In this document: one piece after another, positions 43,001 through 51,378 of the stretch | Numbering within the stretch: position 1 is the stretch's first letter | Layout of the letters: every line of letters begins with the position of its first letter | From: Candidatus Sulfopaludibacter sp. | GTDB taxonomy: Bacteria > Acidobacteriota > Terriglobia > Bryobacterales > Bryobacteraceae | Length of the DNA stretch: 53,922 bases | Assembly (NCBI GenBank): GCA_031292755.1 | Contig: JARLGM010000025.1 | Span: 1-53,922 of the forward strand | Reading direction: 5' to 3' | Position numbers and translations under genes: made by a program | The notes under the pieces: generated by a model | The model's input: only the letters and a program-made list of their open reading frames with translations | Databases searched by the model: none | Told to the model about the DNA's origin: nothing

Positions 43001-44804
43001 GGACGTCGCCCCGGTGTGCTCGTACACCGTCCAACCGGGTCTCCAGATCATTTATGGGCAGGCGCAAACACTCACTTATGTAGTGACGGCTCCCGGCAGT
43101 TGCGGTTGGACGGTATCGACGGACCAGCCATGGGCTACCATCGGCAGCGCGGCGGCCAGTTCCGGAGCGGATATTGTGACAGTGAATGTCACCGCCAATA
43201 CCAGCGGAGCCTCGCGCACGGTCAACCTGACGCTGGCGGGCCAGGCGATACCCGTTATTCAGGCGGCTTCGACGTGCTCCTATTCCGTTAATCCGGGAAT
43301 GGGAACGGTGCCGGTTGGCGGCGGTACGGTGGCGATAAACGTCATTGCGCCGGACGGATGCCCGTGGAGTGTCGGCAATCCCTATCCCTCTGTCGTGAGT
43401 TTCCCGTCGGGTTCAATAGGGTCCGGCGGGGGCACGGTGACCGCTTCGGTCGCGCCGGCATCTACCGCCGGTCCCAGAAACCTTGGATTGCCCGTGGGCA
43501 ACACAATGTTCGCAATTTTCCAATCGGGTCTGTGCTCCTATTCGCTGAGCAATGCCGGCGGACCTTTCGGCGCCTCCGGCCAGTCTGGAGCTTTTACGAT
43601 TAATACGGGTGGTATCTGTCCCTGGACGGCGGTGAGTAACCAGTTGTGGCTCACTGTCACGGCGGGTGGTGGGGGGAATGGCCCTGGGACCGTGAATTAC
43701 ACGATTGCCCCGAACGCCACAGGCAGCCCGCGCGTGGGCGCGATCACGGCCGGCGGCCAGACCTTCACGGTAGTGCAGGCGGCCGTGGGCACCTGCCTGT
43801 TCTCGATCACTTCCACCAGCGTGACTCTCGGTAATGGTTCCGGCACGTTCGCTTCCCTGCCGGCCAGTTTCGCCGTTAACGCGACGAATTGCACTGCTAA
43901 CGATACCTGGAGCGCCACGTCAGACTCGCGGCGCCTCTCTATCACTTCCGGAGCCAGCGGCAGCGGCACGGCCGTTGCCACCCCTGTCGCGCTTTCCATG
44001 CTCACCAATTCCACCACGCTGCCGCAAGTCGCGCATATTACCGTGAATGCCATCATGTCGGGTATTCCGGTCAGCATGATCTTCACGGTGAGCCAGGCGG
44101 GTTCCGCGGAGCCGGAAATCCAGCGGGCGGTACGCGCTTTGTATCAAACCATTCTGGGGCGCGAGCCGGATCCCAGCGGGTGGGCGTTCTGGACCGGATC
44201 GGGAGTGGGCGTGAATATCATGGCCGACGATTTCTATCGCAGTCCTGAGTTCCAGGGCAGCGGCTTCGCCGTCTTCTCGATCTACACCTCGGTGCTGGGC
44301 CGCCTCCCCACGTTTGCCGAATGGAGTTCGGTCACTACGGCCCTTCGGAACCTGACCATATCACCGGCGCAACTTGTCGGCACCCTGGCCGGGAACGTCA
44401 CTAGCGCGGCATTCGTGCAGACTGCGATCCTGAACGGACTGGGGCGCTCGGCAACTCCGGATGAAGTCACCAACTACGGCGCCCAACTGGATGGGGGAGA
44501 GACCAAGTTCGATTTTCTGAACACCGTGATTTTCACCGATCCCGCCTTCCAGAGCAACACCAACGGCGCGTTCGTGGCCATGCTCTACTACACGATCCTG
44601 GTGCGCGACTACGACCCGGCCGGCTTCACCTTCTGGCTGGCCACGGCAACCAACCCGCCCGGCATGGGCGGCATCTATTATGTGTTTAACGATCCGGCGG
44701 CCGCGTATGCGGCAAAGCTGGGGATCATCGGCCAAGCCGTGCCGCCGAACCCCAGCGCGTTGGGCTTCCTGGGGAGCCCCGAATTTCAGGGCCTGATTCA
44801 GTAG
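40080..44804 (+). CDS. Giant exported protein: SBBP repeats, Asp-box propeller, BACON domains, DUF4214
   Basis: A 1574-aa secreted protein with signal peptide (MFRVSAGLLSVFFLSSFLLSA). An N-terminal domain (about 30-235, NYIYGNDPRQWKVGLPTFGKV) precedes six SBBP blades (GNSYVAGYT, GNAYVAGYT type) to about 600. Seven Asp-boxes follow (TTNSGASW, TTNNGASW, STNNGVTW, TTDGGTTW, SADHGASW, SADGGATW, SSDGGATW), then a last SBBP-like blade (GDVFVAGTE) near 955. Four BACON-like Ig domains starting with CSYTV/CSYSV-type strands span about 975-1340, and a DUF4214 module ends the protein (AVRALYQTILGREPD to LGFLGSPEFQGLIQ). It probably binds carbohydrate or acts in adhesion. The start at 40080 fits the signal peptide and promoter. 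Confidence 0.88.
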   Translation: MFRVSAGLLSVFFLSSFLLSAAPPVKPSPAQHDLSFPLAFERVGSGSQSRYVAHGDGYAIALDGTRASIRLPRSAGEGRALAFEFAGARKSVAVPGPELPGKVNYIYGNDPRQWKVGLPTFGKVTYNGIYPGVDAVFYGNQKQLEFDLLLRPGADPQQIRLKFSGNRHLSVDADGALVVQSAGNTLRLALPAIYQEADGRKQPVKGRYTLRADGEAGFAVEDYDRKRQLVIDPTIVYSALLGGGTGDSFGQAIAVDALGNSYVAGYTYAQDFPLAGTASLLQGTANGFVAKVDPNGNLVYSTYIGGAGTDQFLGIAVDASGSAWVTGVSSSTNFPLVSPFQSLPGGVSDGVVLKLNAQGHPIFSSYFGFSTRGNGIALDTGGNAYVAGNAGAIPVTAGAFQTSSTGSYGFLAKFSAQGALNYATYLGGPGGSYASAVAVDLFGNAYVAGYTFATSFPGAPGGGAQPFNRGSEDAFVAKVNPAGSALSYFTFLGGSGNDFANSISLDSNFNAYVAGGTTSGDFYVTDGALQTSYSLTPSPFLAKLNAGGSQLLYSTYLGSARPVYQYGLAVDAGGNAYVAGTTADSLATAAAAQNSLPNTSALFQTTNSGASWSAFDGGLGGTPAAISPDPQNEGFIVAATDLGIFRTTNNGASWTRLILGTFVGLSRSPANSSVLYASTGTQVFYSTNNGVTWSITQNRAVASAIILADPLNANTAYAVTSGQAISKTTDGGTTWTTLAGPGTFTVDSFVAAPNGTLFLDTNLGVFASADHGASWAPMNTGLAPLAGVVNGLTVSAANSLVLYRSAGTPTIYSSADGGATWAPVSGSLPYNAGALAASATNAAVVYALPLSSTTAPAVFSNPYVSSDGGATWNPAGTGLGTSAVTGIVFDPANGSIAYALAKPTRAGFLTKINSTGSAVVYFTALTGSISAQPNAIAIAPSGDVFVAGTEQGAFPGAPSVPASMSRSAFVTRIEDVAPVCSYTVQPGLQIIYGQAQTLTYVVTAPGSCGWTVSTDQPWATIGSAAASSGADIVTVNVTANTSGASRTVNLTLAGQAIPVIQAASTCSYSVNPGMGTVPVGGGTVAINVIAPDGCPWSVGNPYPSVVSFPSGSIGSGGGTVTASVAPASTAGPRNLGLPVGNTMFAIFQSGLCSYSLSNAGGPFGASGQSGAFTINTGGICPWTAVSNQLWLTVTAGGGGNGPGTVNYTIAPNATGSPRVGAITAGGQTFTVVQAAVGTCLFSITSTSVTLGNGSGTFASLPASFAVNATNCTANDTWSATSDSRRLSITSGASGSGTAVATPVALSMLTNSTTLPQVAHITVNAIMSGIPVSMIFTVSQAGSAEPEIQRAVRALYQTILGREPDPSGWAFWTGSGVGVNIMADDFYRSPEFQGSGFAVFSIYTSVLGRLPTFAEWSSVTTALRNLTISPAQLVGTLAGNVTSAAFVQTAILNGLGRSATPDEVTNYGAQLDGGETKFDFLNTVIFTDPAFQSNTNGAFVAMLYYTILVRDYDPAGFTFWLATATNPPGMGGIYYVFNDPAAAYAAKLGIIGQAVPPNPSALGFLGSPEFQGLIQ

Positions 44805-44836
44805 CGGCGGCGGCCCGAAGGGGAGCTACCCGGGAC

Positions 44837-45916
44837 ATGCGCCACGTGGCTGCCGCCGTATTTTCGCTATCGCTGTGCGGAGCTTCCTTACCGGGTTTGG
44901 CCGCGTGCCAGTTTTCCCTCGGTTCCAGCAGCGCCGCGCTCGGCAACGGTTCCGGGGCGTTCGCTTCGCTGCCCGCCAGTTTCGACGTGATCGCCGGCAG
45001 TTGTTCCGCAAGCGATAGCTGGACCGCCGTGCCGGACTCCCCGCGCCTCACCATCACGGCCGGAGCGAGCGGGAACGGAGCCTCTGCCGCCACCACCGTC
45101 TCGCTGTCCATGCTCACCAACTCCACCACCCTGCCGCAGACCGCGCATATTACCGTGAGCGGCGCCGCGTCCGGCCTGCCCTTTACTGTGACATTCACAG
45201 TGACTCAGGCGGGGTCGTCGGAGACGCCTGCCCAGCGCGCCGTGCGCGCCTTATACCAGACCATCCTCGGGCGCGAACCCGACCCCGGCGGCTGGGCGTT
45301 CTGGACCGGCTCCGGCGTGGACGCGAACATCATGGCCGACGACTTTTATCGCAGCACGGAGTTCCAGGGGAACGGTTTTGCCGTCTTTTCGATCTATGCT
45401 TCGGTGCTGGGCCGTCTCCCCACGTTCGCCACATGGAGCGCGGCAACGACGGCTCTCCGCAGCCAGACCGCGACTCCGGTCCAACTGGTCGATAGTCTGG
45501 CCGGCGCCGTTTCCAATGCCGCCTTCGTGCAGACCGCCATTCTCAATGGGCTGGGACGCCCGGCCACTGCCGTGGAGATCATCTTTTACAGCGCGCAACT
45601 GAATGACGGCCAGACCAAATACGACTTCCTGAACAGTGCGATCTTCACAGACCCCGCGTTTCAGAACAATACCAACGACCTGTTCGTGGCCACCTCGTAC
45701 TACACCATACTGGTGCGCGACTACGATGCCGGCGGATTTAACTTCTGGCTCAGCGTAGCCACGAACCCACCGGGACTGGGTGGGATCTACTACGTGTTCA
45801 ACCAGCCCGCGGACGCCTATGCACTGAAGCTGGGCATGATCGGGCAGGCCGTGCCGCCGAATCCCGCCGAATTGGGCTTCCTGGGAAGTCCGGAGTTTCA
45901 GGCGCTGATTCAGTAA
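44837..45916 (+). CDS. Exported BACON-DUF4214 protein, tandem partial duplicate
   Basis: A 359-aa protein with its own signal peptide (MRHVAAAVFSLSLCGASLPGLAA), followed by one BACON-like domain and a complete DUF4214 module. It is collinear with the last ~340 residues of the preceding protein, at a constant offset of 1112 bp, including the unusual endings LGFLGSPEFQ and LIQ. The propellers and other BACON domains are absent. A GGGA lies just before the ATG. It lies 32 bp downstream of the giant gene and may be cotranscribed. The role may be a smaller partner sharing the same C-terminal sorting or assembly module. Confidence 0.88.
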   Translation: MRHVAAAVFSLSLCGASLPGLAACQFSLGSSSAALGNGSGAFASLPASFDVIAGSCSASDSWTAVPDSPRLTITAGASGNGASAATTVSLSMLTNSTTLPQTAHITVSGAASGLPFTVTFTVTQAGSSETPAQRAVRALYQTILGREPDPGGWAFWTGSGVDANIMADDFYRSTEFQGNGFAVFSIYASVLGRLPTFATWSAATTALRSQTATPVQLVDSLAGAVSNAAFVQTAILNGLGRPATAVEIIFYSAQLNDGQTKYDFLNSAIFTDPAFQNNTNDLFVATSYYTILVRDYDAGGFNFWLSVATNPPGLGGIYYVFNQPADAYALKLGMIGQAVPPNPAELGFLGSPEFQALIQ

Positions 45917-45923
45917 GCGCGCT

Positions 45924-46907
45924 TCACGAATGACCCAGCACTTTGTGCGGCTGGTAGGGCTCGGCCAGCGCCTGTAGCTCATCGTCACTCAGACGCACGT
46001 CCAGGGCGGCCACGGCATCATCCAGATGGTGCATCTTGCTGGCCCCTACGATGGGGGCGGTGATGCCCGGCTGCTGGAGCACCCAGGCCAGCGCCACGCG
46101 CGCATTCGAGATGCCGCGCTTCTTCGCCACCTCCGTGATGCGGTCCACCACGTCGAAGTCGGATTGCTGATAGTACAGGCCCTGGGCATACGTATCGGTC
46201 TTGGCGCGCACGGTGTCGCCGTGATCTTCGCGGCGCCGGTTGCCCATCACGAAGCCGCGCGCCAGCGGGCTCCAGGGAATCACTCCGATGCCTTCTTCGC
46301 GGCACAGGGGCAGCATCTCCCGCTCCTCTTCGCGGTAGACCAGGTTGTAATGATTCTGCATGGTCGCAAACCGCGCGCACCCCATTTCGTCCGCCTTGTA
46401 TAGCATCCTGGCGAATTGCCACGAGTGCATCGACGAGGCTCCCAGGTACAGAGCCTTCCCCATTTTCACCACTTCGTCCAGCGCCTCGATGGTCTCCTCG
46501 ACCGGCGTCTCGTAATCGAAGCGGTGGATCTGGTACAGGTCCACGTAATCCGTACCGAGGCGGCGGAGACTGTCGTCGATGGAATGCATGATGTGTTTGC
46601 GCGAAAGTCCGCGCTGATTCGGATCGTCGCCCATCGGGTTGAACACCTTGGTGGCGATCACCACGCGGTCGCGCGAGGGTCCGAAATCCTTCAGCGCGCG
46701 CCCTAGAATTTGTTCACTCACGCCCACCGAGTACATGTCGGCGGTATCGAAAAAGTTGATTCCCAATTCCAGCGCACGCTGGATAAACGGCCGGCTCTCC
46801 GGCTCTTCCAAAACCCACTCACGCCACTGCCTGGAGCCATAGGTCATGGCGCCCAGACAAATGCGCGACACCTTGAGTCCTGTCGATCCTAGTCGGGTAT
46901 ATTGCAT
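45924..46907 (-). CDS. Aldo/keto reductase
   Basis: A 327-aa NADPH-dependent oxidoreductase with the (beta/alpha)8 AKR fold. The catalytic tetrad is recognisable: Asp and Tyr in NFFDTADMYSVG, Lys in VVIATKV and His in DLYQIHRFD. GSRQW and RGLSRKHIMHSIDDSLRRL match the AKR group related to YghZ/YajO. The C-terminal IVGASKMHHLDDA binds the cofactor phosphate. TATAGA ends 6 nt before the ATG, and the divergent gene starts 49 bp away. The substrate is not predictable. Confidence 0.93.
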   Translation of the reverse strand: MQYTRLGSTGLKVSRICLGAMTYGSRQWREWVLEEPESRPFIQRALELGINFFDTADMYSVGVSEQILGRALKDFGPSRDRVVIATKVFNPMGDDPNQRGLSRKHIMHSIDDSLRRLGTDYVDLYQIHRFDYETPVEETIEALDEVVKMGKALYLGASSMHSWQFARMLYKADEMGCARFATMQNHYNLVYREEEREMLPLCREEGIGVIPWSPLARGFVMGNRRREDHGDTVRAKTDTYAQGLYYQQSDFDVVDRITEVAKKRGISNARVALAWVLQQPGITAPIVGASKMHHLDDAVAALDVRLSDDELQALAEPYQPHKVLGHS

Positions 46908-46943
46908 TCTTTATCTATAACACCGGCGAGCGCCGATTCCGGA

Positions 46944-46949
46944 TATACT
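46944..46949 (+). promoter_or_regulatory. -10 element (TATACT) directly before the WD40-like gene
   Basis: TATACT ends 6 nt before the GTG at 46956, so the predicted transcript starts on the start codon. No ribosome site is present. The -35 is not evident. Confidence 0.45.
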
Positions 46950-46955
46950 GCTCTG

Positions 46956-47900
46956 GTGAAGCCAATTTTATTGGGTCTCGCCCTGCTGCTGGCCGCAGGC
47001 GCGCAGCAGGCGGGCGGTCCCCAGCAGCAATACCGCAGCGCCATCGTCATTTTCGATCGGGCCGCGGGAACATCGCGTGTGCTCTACACGGCCGACACCA
47101 TCTTCGAAGCGCCGAACTGGTCCCACGACGGCAAGTACCTGCTGGTGAACTCCGGCGGGAATCTGATGCGGCTCCCGGTGGAGGGCGCCTCTCCGGTGCC
47201 GGAGAAAATCGATCTGGGCGCCGCGTATCGCTGCAACAACGATCACGGCTTCACGCGCGACGGCAAAATGCTGGCATTTTCCGCGACCCTGCCTCCGGCG
47301 CGGGCTTCCCAGGTATTTCAGGCCACCGCCGAGGGCAAAGACGTGCGGCTGATGACTCCCGTGGCCACCGCCAGCTATTTCCACGGCTGGTCGCCGGACT
47401 CAAAGTGGCTGGCCTTCGTGGGCCAGCGCAACGGTGTGTTCGAACTGTACCGCGTGGCCGCCGCCGGGGGTGCCGAACAGCGTCTCACCTCGCACGGCGG
47501 CTACGACGATGGACCGGATTACTCGCCCGACGGCAAGTGGATCTATTTCAATTCCAACCGGTCTGGCGGGTGGGACATCTGGCGCATTCCGCCGGATGGC
47601 GCCGGCGCGGACGATGCCAAGGCCGAACGCATGACCAGCGATGAACTGGAGGACTGGTTCCCGCACGTTTCGCCGGACGGCAAGTGGATCGTGTTCCTGT
47701 CGTTCCCGAAAGGCACCGAAAACCACAACGGCAAAATGGCGGGCGTGCAACTCCGCATCATCCCCACGCCCGGGAAAAAGGCAACACCCGCGAAGATTCA
47801 GGTGCTGACCACCATCTTTGGCGGCCAGGGCACCATCAACGTAAACTCCTGGTCGCCCGATTCGAAAAAGTTCGCCTTTGTCACGTACGAACCGAAGTAG
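46956..47900 (+). CDS. Exported TolB/WD40-like (PD40) propeller protein
   Basis: A 314-aa protein with a signal peptide (VKPILLGLALLLAAGAQQAGG) and five to six PD40 repeats: APNWSHDGKYLLVNS, GFTRDGKMLAFSA, HGWSPDSKWLAFVG, PDYSPDGKWIYFNS, PHVSPDGKWIVFLS and NSWSPDSKKFAFV. It is TolB-like in fold without the TolB N-terminal domain. The start GTG 46956 is preferred because the upstream ATG at 46902 lies inside the divergent aldo/keto reductase gene. Probably a periplasmic binding propeller of unknown ligand. Confidence 0.85.
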   Translation: MKPILLGLALLLAAGAQQAGGPQQQYRSAIVIFDRAAGTSRVLYTADTIFEAPNWSHDGKYLLVNSGGNLMRLPVEGASPVPEKIDLGAAYRCNNDHGFTRDGKMLAFSATLPPARASQVFQATAEGKDVRLMTPVATASYFHGWSPDSKWLAFVGQRNGVFELYRVAAAGGAEQRLTSHGGYDDGPDYSPDGKWIYFNSNRSGGWDIWRIPPDGAGADDAKAERMTSDELEDWFPHVSPDGKWIVFLSFPKGTENHNGKMAGVQLRIIPTPGKKATPAKIQVLTTIFGGQGTINVNSWSPDSKKFAFVTYEPK

Positions 47901-47915
47901 CGCGCTCCGGGCTCC

Positions 47916-49121
47916 TCACCCTCGCGTCAACCGATACATGGTGATCTCCGGCGGCGCGCCCACACGGATGGGAATGAAGATGGTCCCGATGCCGCGATTG
48001 ACGTACAGTTGGCCTCCCGGCTTTTGAAACAGACCGGCCACGTACGGCGTCACGATGCGGCTGGGCGCGATTTCCGGGCTGATGAACTCCAGCGCCGCCT
48101 GACCCCCATGCGTGTGGCCGGCCAGGCTCAAGTCGATTCCCAACTCCGCCGCGCGATCGAAGGTGTCGGGGTTATGGCTCAACAGGATGTTCACGCGGTC
48201 GCGCGCAATCAGGCCTTCGATGTTGCCCAGAAGATGCTCCACCGGCGGCGAAGGGCCGAACCGGCGATGGCTCTGGAAATCCACGCCGATCAGGTTGAAG
48301 GATTCGCCGTGCGCCACAACGGGCACGTTCTCGCCGCGTAGAATCCGCACCCCGGTCAGGCGGAACAGTGCCGTAATTGAATCCTCGACGCGCGTCCAGG
48401 CGTCGTGATTGCCCAGGCAGCCGTACACGCCAAAAGGCGCGCGCAGGCCGGAGAGCGCCTCCACCACGGGCTGCTGCGTGGTCGCGTCGAAGGTCACGAA
48501 GTCGCCCGTGAGCACCGTGAGGTCCGGCTTCAAGGCATTGGCGATGGCTACGTATTTGCGGATCTCCTCGATGGGCATGAACGGCCCGATGTGGATATCG
48601 GAAAGCTGGCAGATACGGAAACCCTCGAACTGCCGCGGCAGTTTCGGCAGCACGATGCGCTGGGTGGGAGTCTCCAGGTTGAGGCGTCCGTAGAACAGGC
48701 CGTAGGTGCCGGCCACAAACGGAGCGGCCGTCGCCACTGCCGCCGTCCGCTCCAGAAACTGCCGCCGCGGCGGCGATGCCAGGTCCTTGCTAACGGCTAC
48801 TTTGCGAACCGCCGTGACCAGGCCTTGCGGAATCGCGAACAGAAGCGCCACCAGGAAGCCGAAGATCGAACAGGCCAGCCACCAGCGAAAGGGAGCGGTC
48901 AGCAGGGCGTCGGCCAGGGTCAGATGAATGGCGTCGCCGCGCGGGCCGAACCATCCGAAATTAAAGGCCAGCGCCACCCCGTACACGGCCAGCACGGCGC
49001 CGCACACAACCATCCGCGGGAGCCGGGCGGGAAATAAGCGCACCGCCAGAAGGTACGCGCGCCGCGCCCAATAGAACTGCGTGGCGGCGAAAATGAGAAT
49101 GACAATCCGGAATATAGACAT
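47916..49121 (-). CDS. Membrane-anchored metallophosphoesterase (YkuE-like)
   Basis: A 401-aa protein with about four N-terminal helices (residues 1-110), then a calcineurin-like domain. Metal-binding motifs are complete: SDIHIG, TGDFVTF, GNHDAW, LSHNPD and GHTHGGQ. Such enzymes hydrolyse phosphomonoesters or diesters; YkuE-like members act near the membrane, for example on UDP-lipids. The RRQFLERTAAVATAAPF segment in the linker is similar to a twin-arginine motif but follows earlier helices. It is downstream of the VWA gene on the same strand with an 85-bp gap. Confidence 0.9.
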   Translation of the reverse strand: MSIFRIVILIFAATQFYWARRAYLLAVRLFPARLPRMVVCGAVLAVYGVALAFNFGWFGPRGDAIHLTLADALLTAPFRWWLACSIFGFLVALLFAIPQGLVTAVRKVAVSKDLASPPRRQFLERTAAVATAAPFVAGTYGLFYGRLNLETPTQRIVLPKLPRQFEGFRICQLSDIHIGPFMPIEEIRKYVAIANALKPDLTVLTGDFVTFDATTQQPVVEALSGLRAPFGVYGCLGNHDAWTRVEDSITALFRLTGVRILRGENVPVVAHGESFNLIGVDFQSHRRFGPSPPVEHLLGNIEGLIARDRVNILLSHNPDTFDRAAELGIDLSLAGHTHGGQAALEFISPEIAPSRIVTPYVAGLFQKPGGQLYVNRGIGTIFIPIRVGAPPEITMYRLTRG

Positions 49122-49206
49122 GCGCCACGAGTGAAAACGGAACTATTCTCATTGTGCCATCGCGGCGGGGGTCGCGGGGCACCTCGGAGCGCGGGAAAAA
49201 GCCAAC

Positions 49207-51378
49207 CTACTGGACCAGCATTACGGGAGCGCGCCAGAAGGCGAATTTGTGCCCGTTCGGATCGATGACGCTCACCTGGCAGGTGTACTGGCCCGCCGCC
49301 AGTTTGCCCAGCGGCACCTGGAACTTTAGCGGCAGCGCTTTGCTCTTGGCATCCAGTCCTTCGGTCACCTGCAACGGCAGCGTTTCGAATGCCTTCACTT
49401 TGCCGCGCATGAAACTCACCGTGGCGACCAGCGGCTGCGTGCTGTCCGCGGCCGGCTCGTACGCCTGGAGGTAGACATACATATCCTGCGCCTTGTTGAA
49501 GGTATTGGTGACGCTGGGAATCAGCTTCTTGCCCTGGTCGATCAGCGGATTCGCGGCGTCCAGCTTCTTGTCGTTCTGGGCTTTGAATAGCGCTGACGAA
49601 AGATCCTGGCGCTGACTGCTCAGCACCACCGAGCTGATGGGCAGAGTCCGCGTTTCCGAAGTCAGATCCGGAATAACGAAGGTGCGGCCGTACGTTCCCA
49701 TCTTGCCGGTCTCGTTTTCTCGCGCCAGGAACTTGATGGAGTACGTGCCGGGCGCCAGCGTGAAGCCCATGTCATAGGCCAAGGGGCGCTTGGAGAGTTG
49801 ACCCGCGTTTTCCCCCTTGAGCGTCACGGGAATGTAATCGCGGACGTTCTCTACTACCTTGCCTTTGGCGTCCTTGATTTCGCCGATGAAATCGATTTTG
49901 GTGCTTTCCGCGCCGTTGTGCGCCTTGGCCAGCTCCAGGGTGCTGCCCGGGATTTTGATGGTGATCGGAACGAAGTAACGATCGCGGGCCAAACGGAAGT
50001 AATCCACTTCCAGGGCGATCGGGATGTCGGTGACCGGGTCGCCCAACAACAGAGCCTGGGTCAACTGGCGTTCCTTATCCGAAGCGTTGAATTTGCTGAA
50101 ATCCTTGCCGGCGAAATAGCCCTGGCGATAGTTCTTCGGCTCGCCGTACTTAGCGGCGAGTTCCGGCCGCAGAGCGATCTTCACGCGCCGGAACTGCCCG
50201 TCCAGCTTATCGTTGGTGGGATAGTAGCCCAGAATGTAATAACTGGCAATATCCTTCTGCGCCTGCACGATGCCCATGCCCAGGTCGTTATTGTCCAGCA
50301 GGGCCTTGCCGCCGGTATCGGCCGCCAGGGTGGACAGCGTCTCCTGCTGGTTCTGGAAATTGGCCGTGGCCGAGCGCGCCGAACTGCCGGTATACATGGC
50401 CGTGCTGCCGGGCGAACCCTTGGTGGCATCGCCCAGGGGAGCCGAAGCTACCAGCCCGCGTGCGTCGATGGGGTAGAACGAAACGTTGGCCCGGATGGCG
50501 GCATTAATGGTGGCCTGCAATTGCGCCTGGTTGTCGTTCTGCTTTTGCATGCCGCTGGCGAAGTACACCAGCGCCTTCTTCTCATTCAACGATCCGAGCA
50601 TCTTCACCGCCGTCTCCAGCGCGGAAAGCTGGCGGTCGGTGTTGAAGATGTTGAATTCGGTATCGTCCTGCTGGAAGGCCGCGCCGGTATCGGAGGCGCT
50701 GTCGTCGGCATTGGAGACATCGAAGCCCTGGCCCTCGCCGATGGTGAGATTCTTGATGTCCTTGGCCAGCAGGTCGCGGTCGTCGGTGAAATCTTCCACT
50801 ACCTTCACGTCGCTGGAGAAGGTCATGATGGCCATCAGGTCGCTTTTGGTCATCTGGGTCTTAAGGAACTTCTGCGCGGCGGTCTGTGCGCGAAACTGGT
50901 CCTGAATCGGCATGCTGGTCATGTCGAAGAACATCACCATCAGGCGGCGGTCTTTGTACTTGAGGTCGCCCGGCTTTTCGGGAGCGATCTCCGTCGCCAC
51001 AACGCTCTTCACCAGGGGCTTGGTCTCCACCGGCTTGGGCGCCGTTACCGAGGGCGTTGAAGCGGTCTCCACCGCCGGCACGGCCGTTTCTTCCAGGCTC
51101 TGGTAATCGCAAATGCTGACCGTCTGCGGTTTGCCGTCCTCGGTAATGATGAAGTCCTTGTTGGTCAGCCCGGGGATCGGATTGCCCTGTTTATCCTTCA
51201 AGATTACGTCTTCGACCACCAGGTTCGAGGATACCGAAATCGAGTAGCCGCCCTTGACATTAACCACCTGCCCGTTCTGTGGCTGGGCGGGTTGTTGCGC
51301 CCGCGCGGGGGTGGGCCGCTGCTGCGCCGAAGCGACCAGCACCCAAACCAGAAATGTAGCCGTGATTGATCGCTTCAT
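49207..51378 (-). CDS. VWFA-related exported protein (acidobacterial type)
   Basis: A 723-aa secreted protein with signal peptide (MKRSITATFLVWVLVASA). After a strand region (VEDVILKDKQGNPIPGLTNKDFIITEDGKPQ) comes a von Willebrand A domain (about 150-385) with FFDMTSM at the MIDAS position, where the usual DxSxS reads DMTSM. This resembles the TIGR03436 VWFA-related family. The C-terminal half has beta-rich domains and a TolA-free end. Its ATG overlaps the TonB receptor stop by one base (TAATG), so translation is coupled. The pair may act together at the outer membrane. Confidence 0.9.
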   Translation of the reverse strand: MKRSITATFLVWVLVASAQQRPTPARAQQPAQPQNGQVVNVKGGYSISVSSNLVVEDVILKDKQGNPIPGLTNKDFIITEDGKPQTVSICDYQSLEETAVPAVETASTPSVTAPKPVETKPLVKSVVATEIAPEKPGDLKYKDRRLMVMFFDMTSMPIQDQFRAQTAAQKFLKTQMTKSDLMAIMTFSSDVKVVEDFTDDRDLLAKDIKNLTIGEGQGFDVSNADDSASDTGAAFQQDDTEFNIFNTDRQLSALETAVKMLGSLNEKKALVYFASGMQKQNDNQAQLQATINAAIRANVSFYPIDARGLVASAPLGDATKGSPGSTAMYTGSSARSATANFQNQQETLSTLAADTGGKALLDNNDLGMGIVQAQKDIASYYILGYYPTNDKLDGQFRRVKIALRPELAAKYGEPKNYRQGYFAGKDFSKFNASDKERQLTQALLLGDPVTDIPIALEVDYFRLARDRYFVPITIKIPGSTLELAKAHNGAESTKIDFIGEIKDAKGKVVENVRDYIPVTLKGENAGQLSKRPLAYDMGFTLAPGTYSIKFLARENETGKMGTYGRTFVIPDLTSETRTLPISSVVLSSQRQDLSSALFKAQNDKKLDAANPLIDQGKKLIPSVTNTFNKAQDMYVYLQAYEPAADSTQPLVATVSFMRGKVKAFETLPLQVTEGLDAKSKALPLKFQVPLGKLAAGQYTCQVSVIDPNGHKFAFWRAPVMLVQ

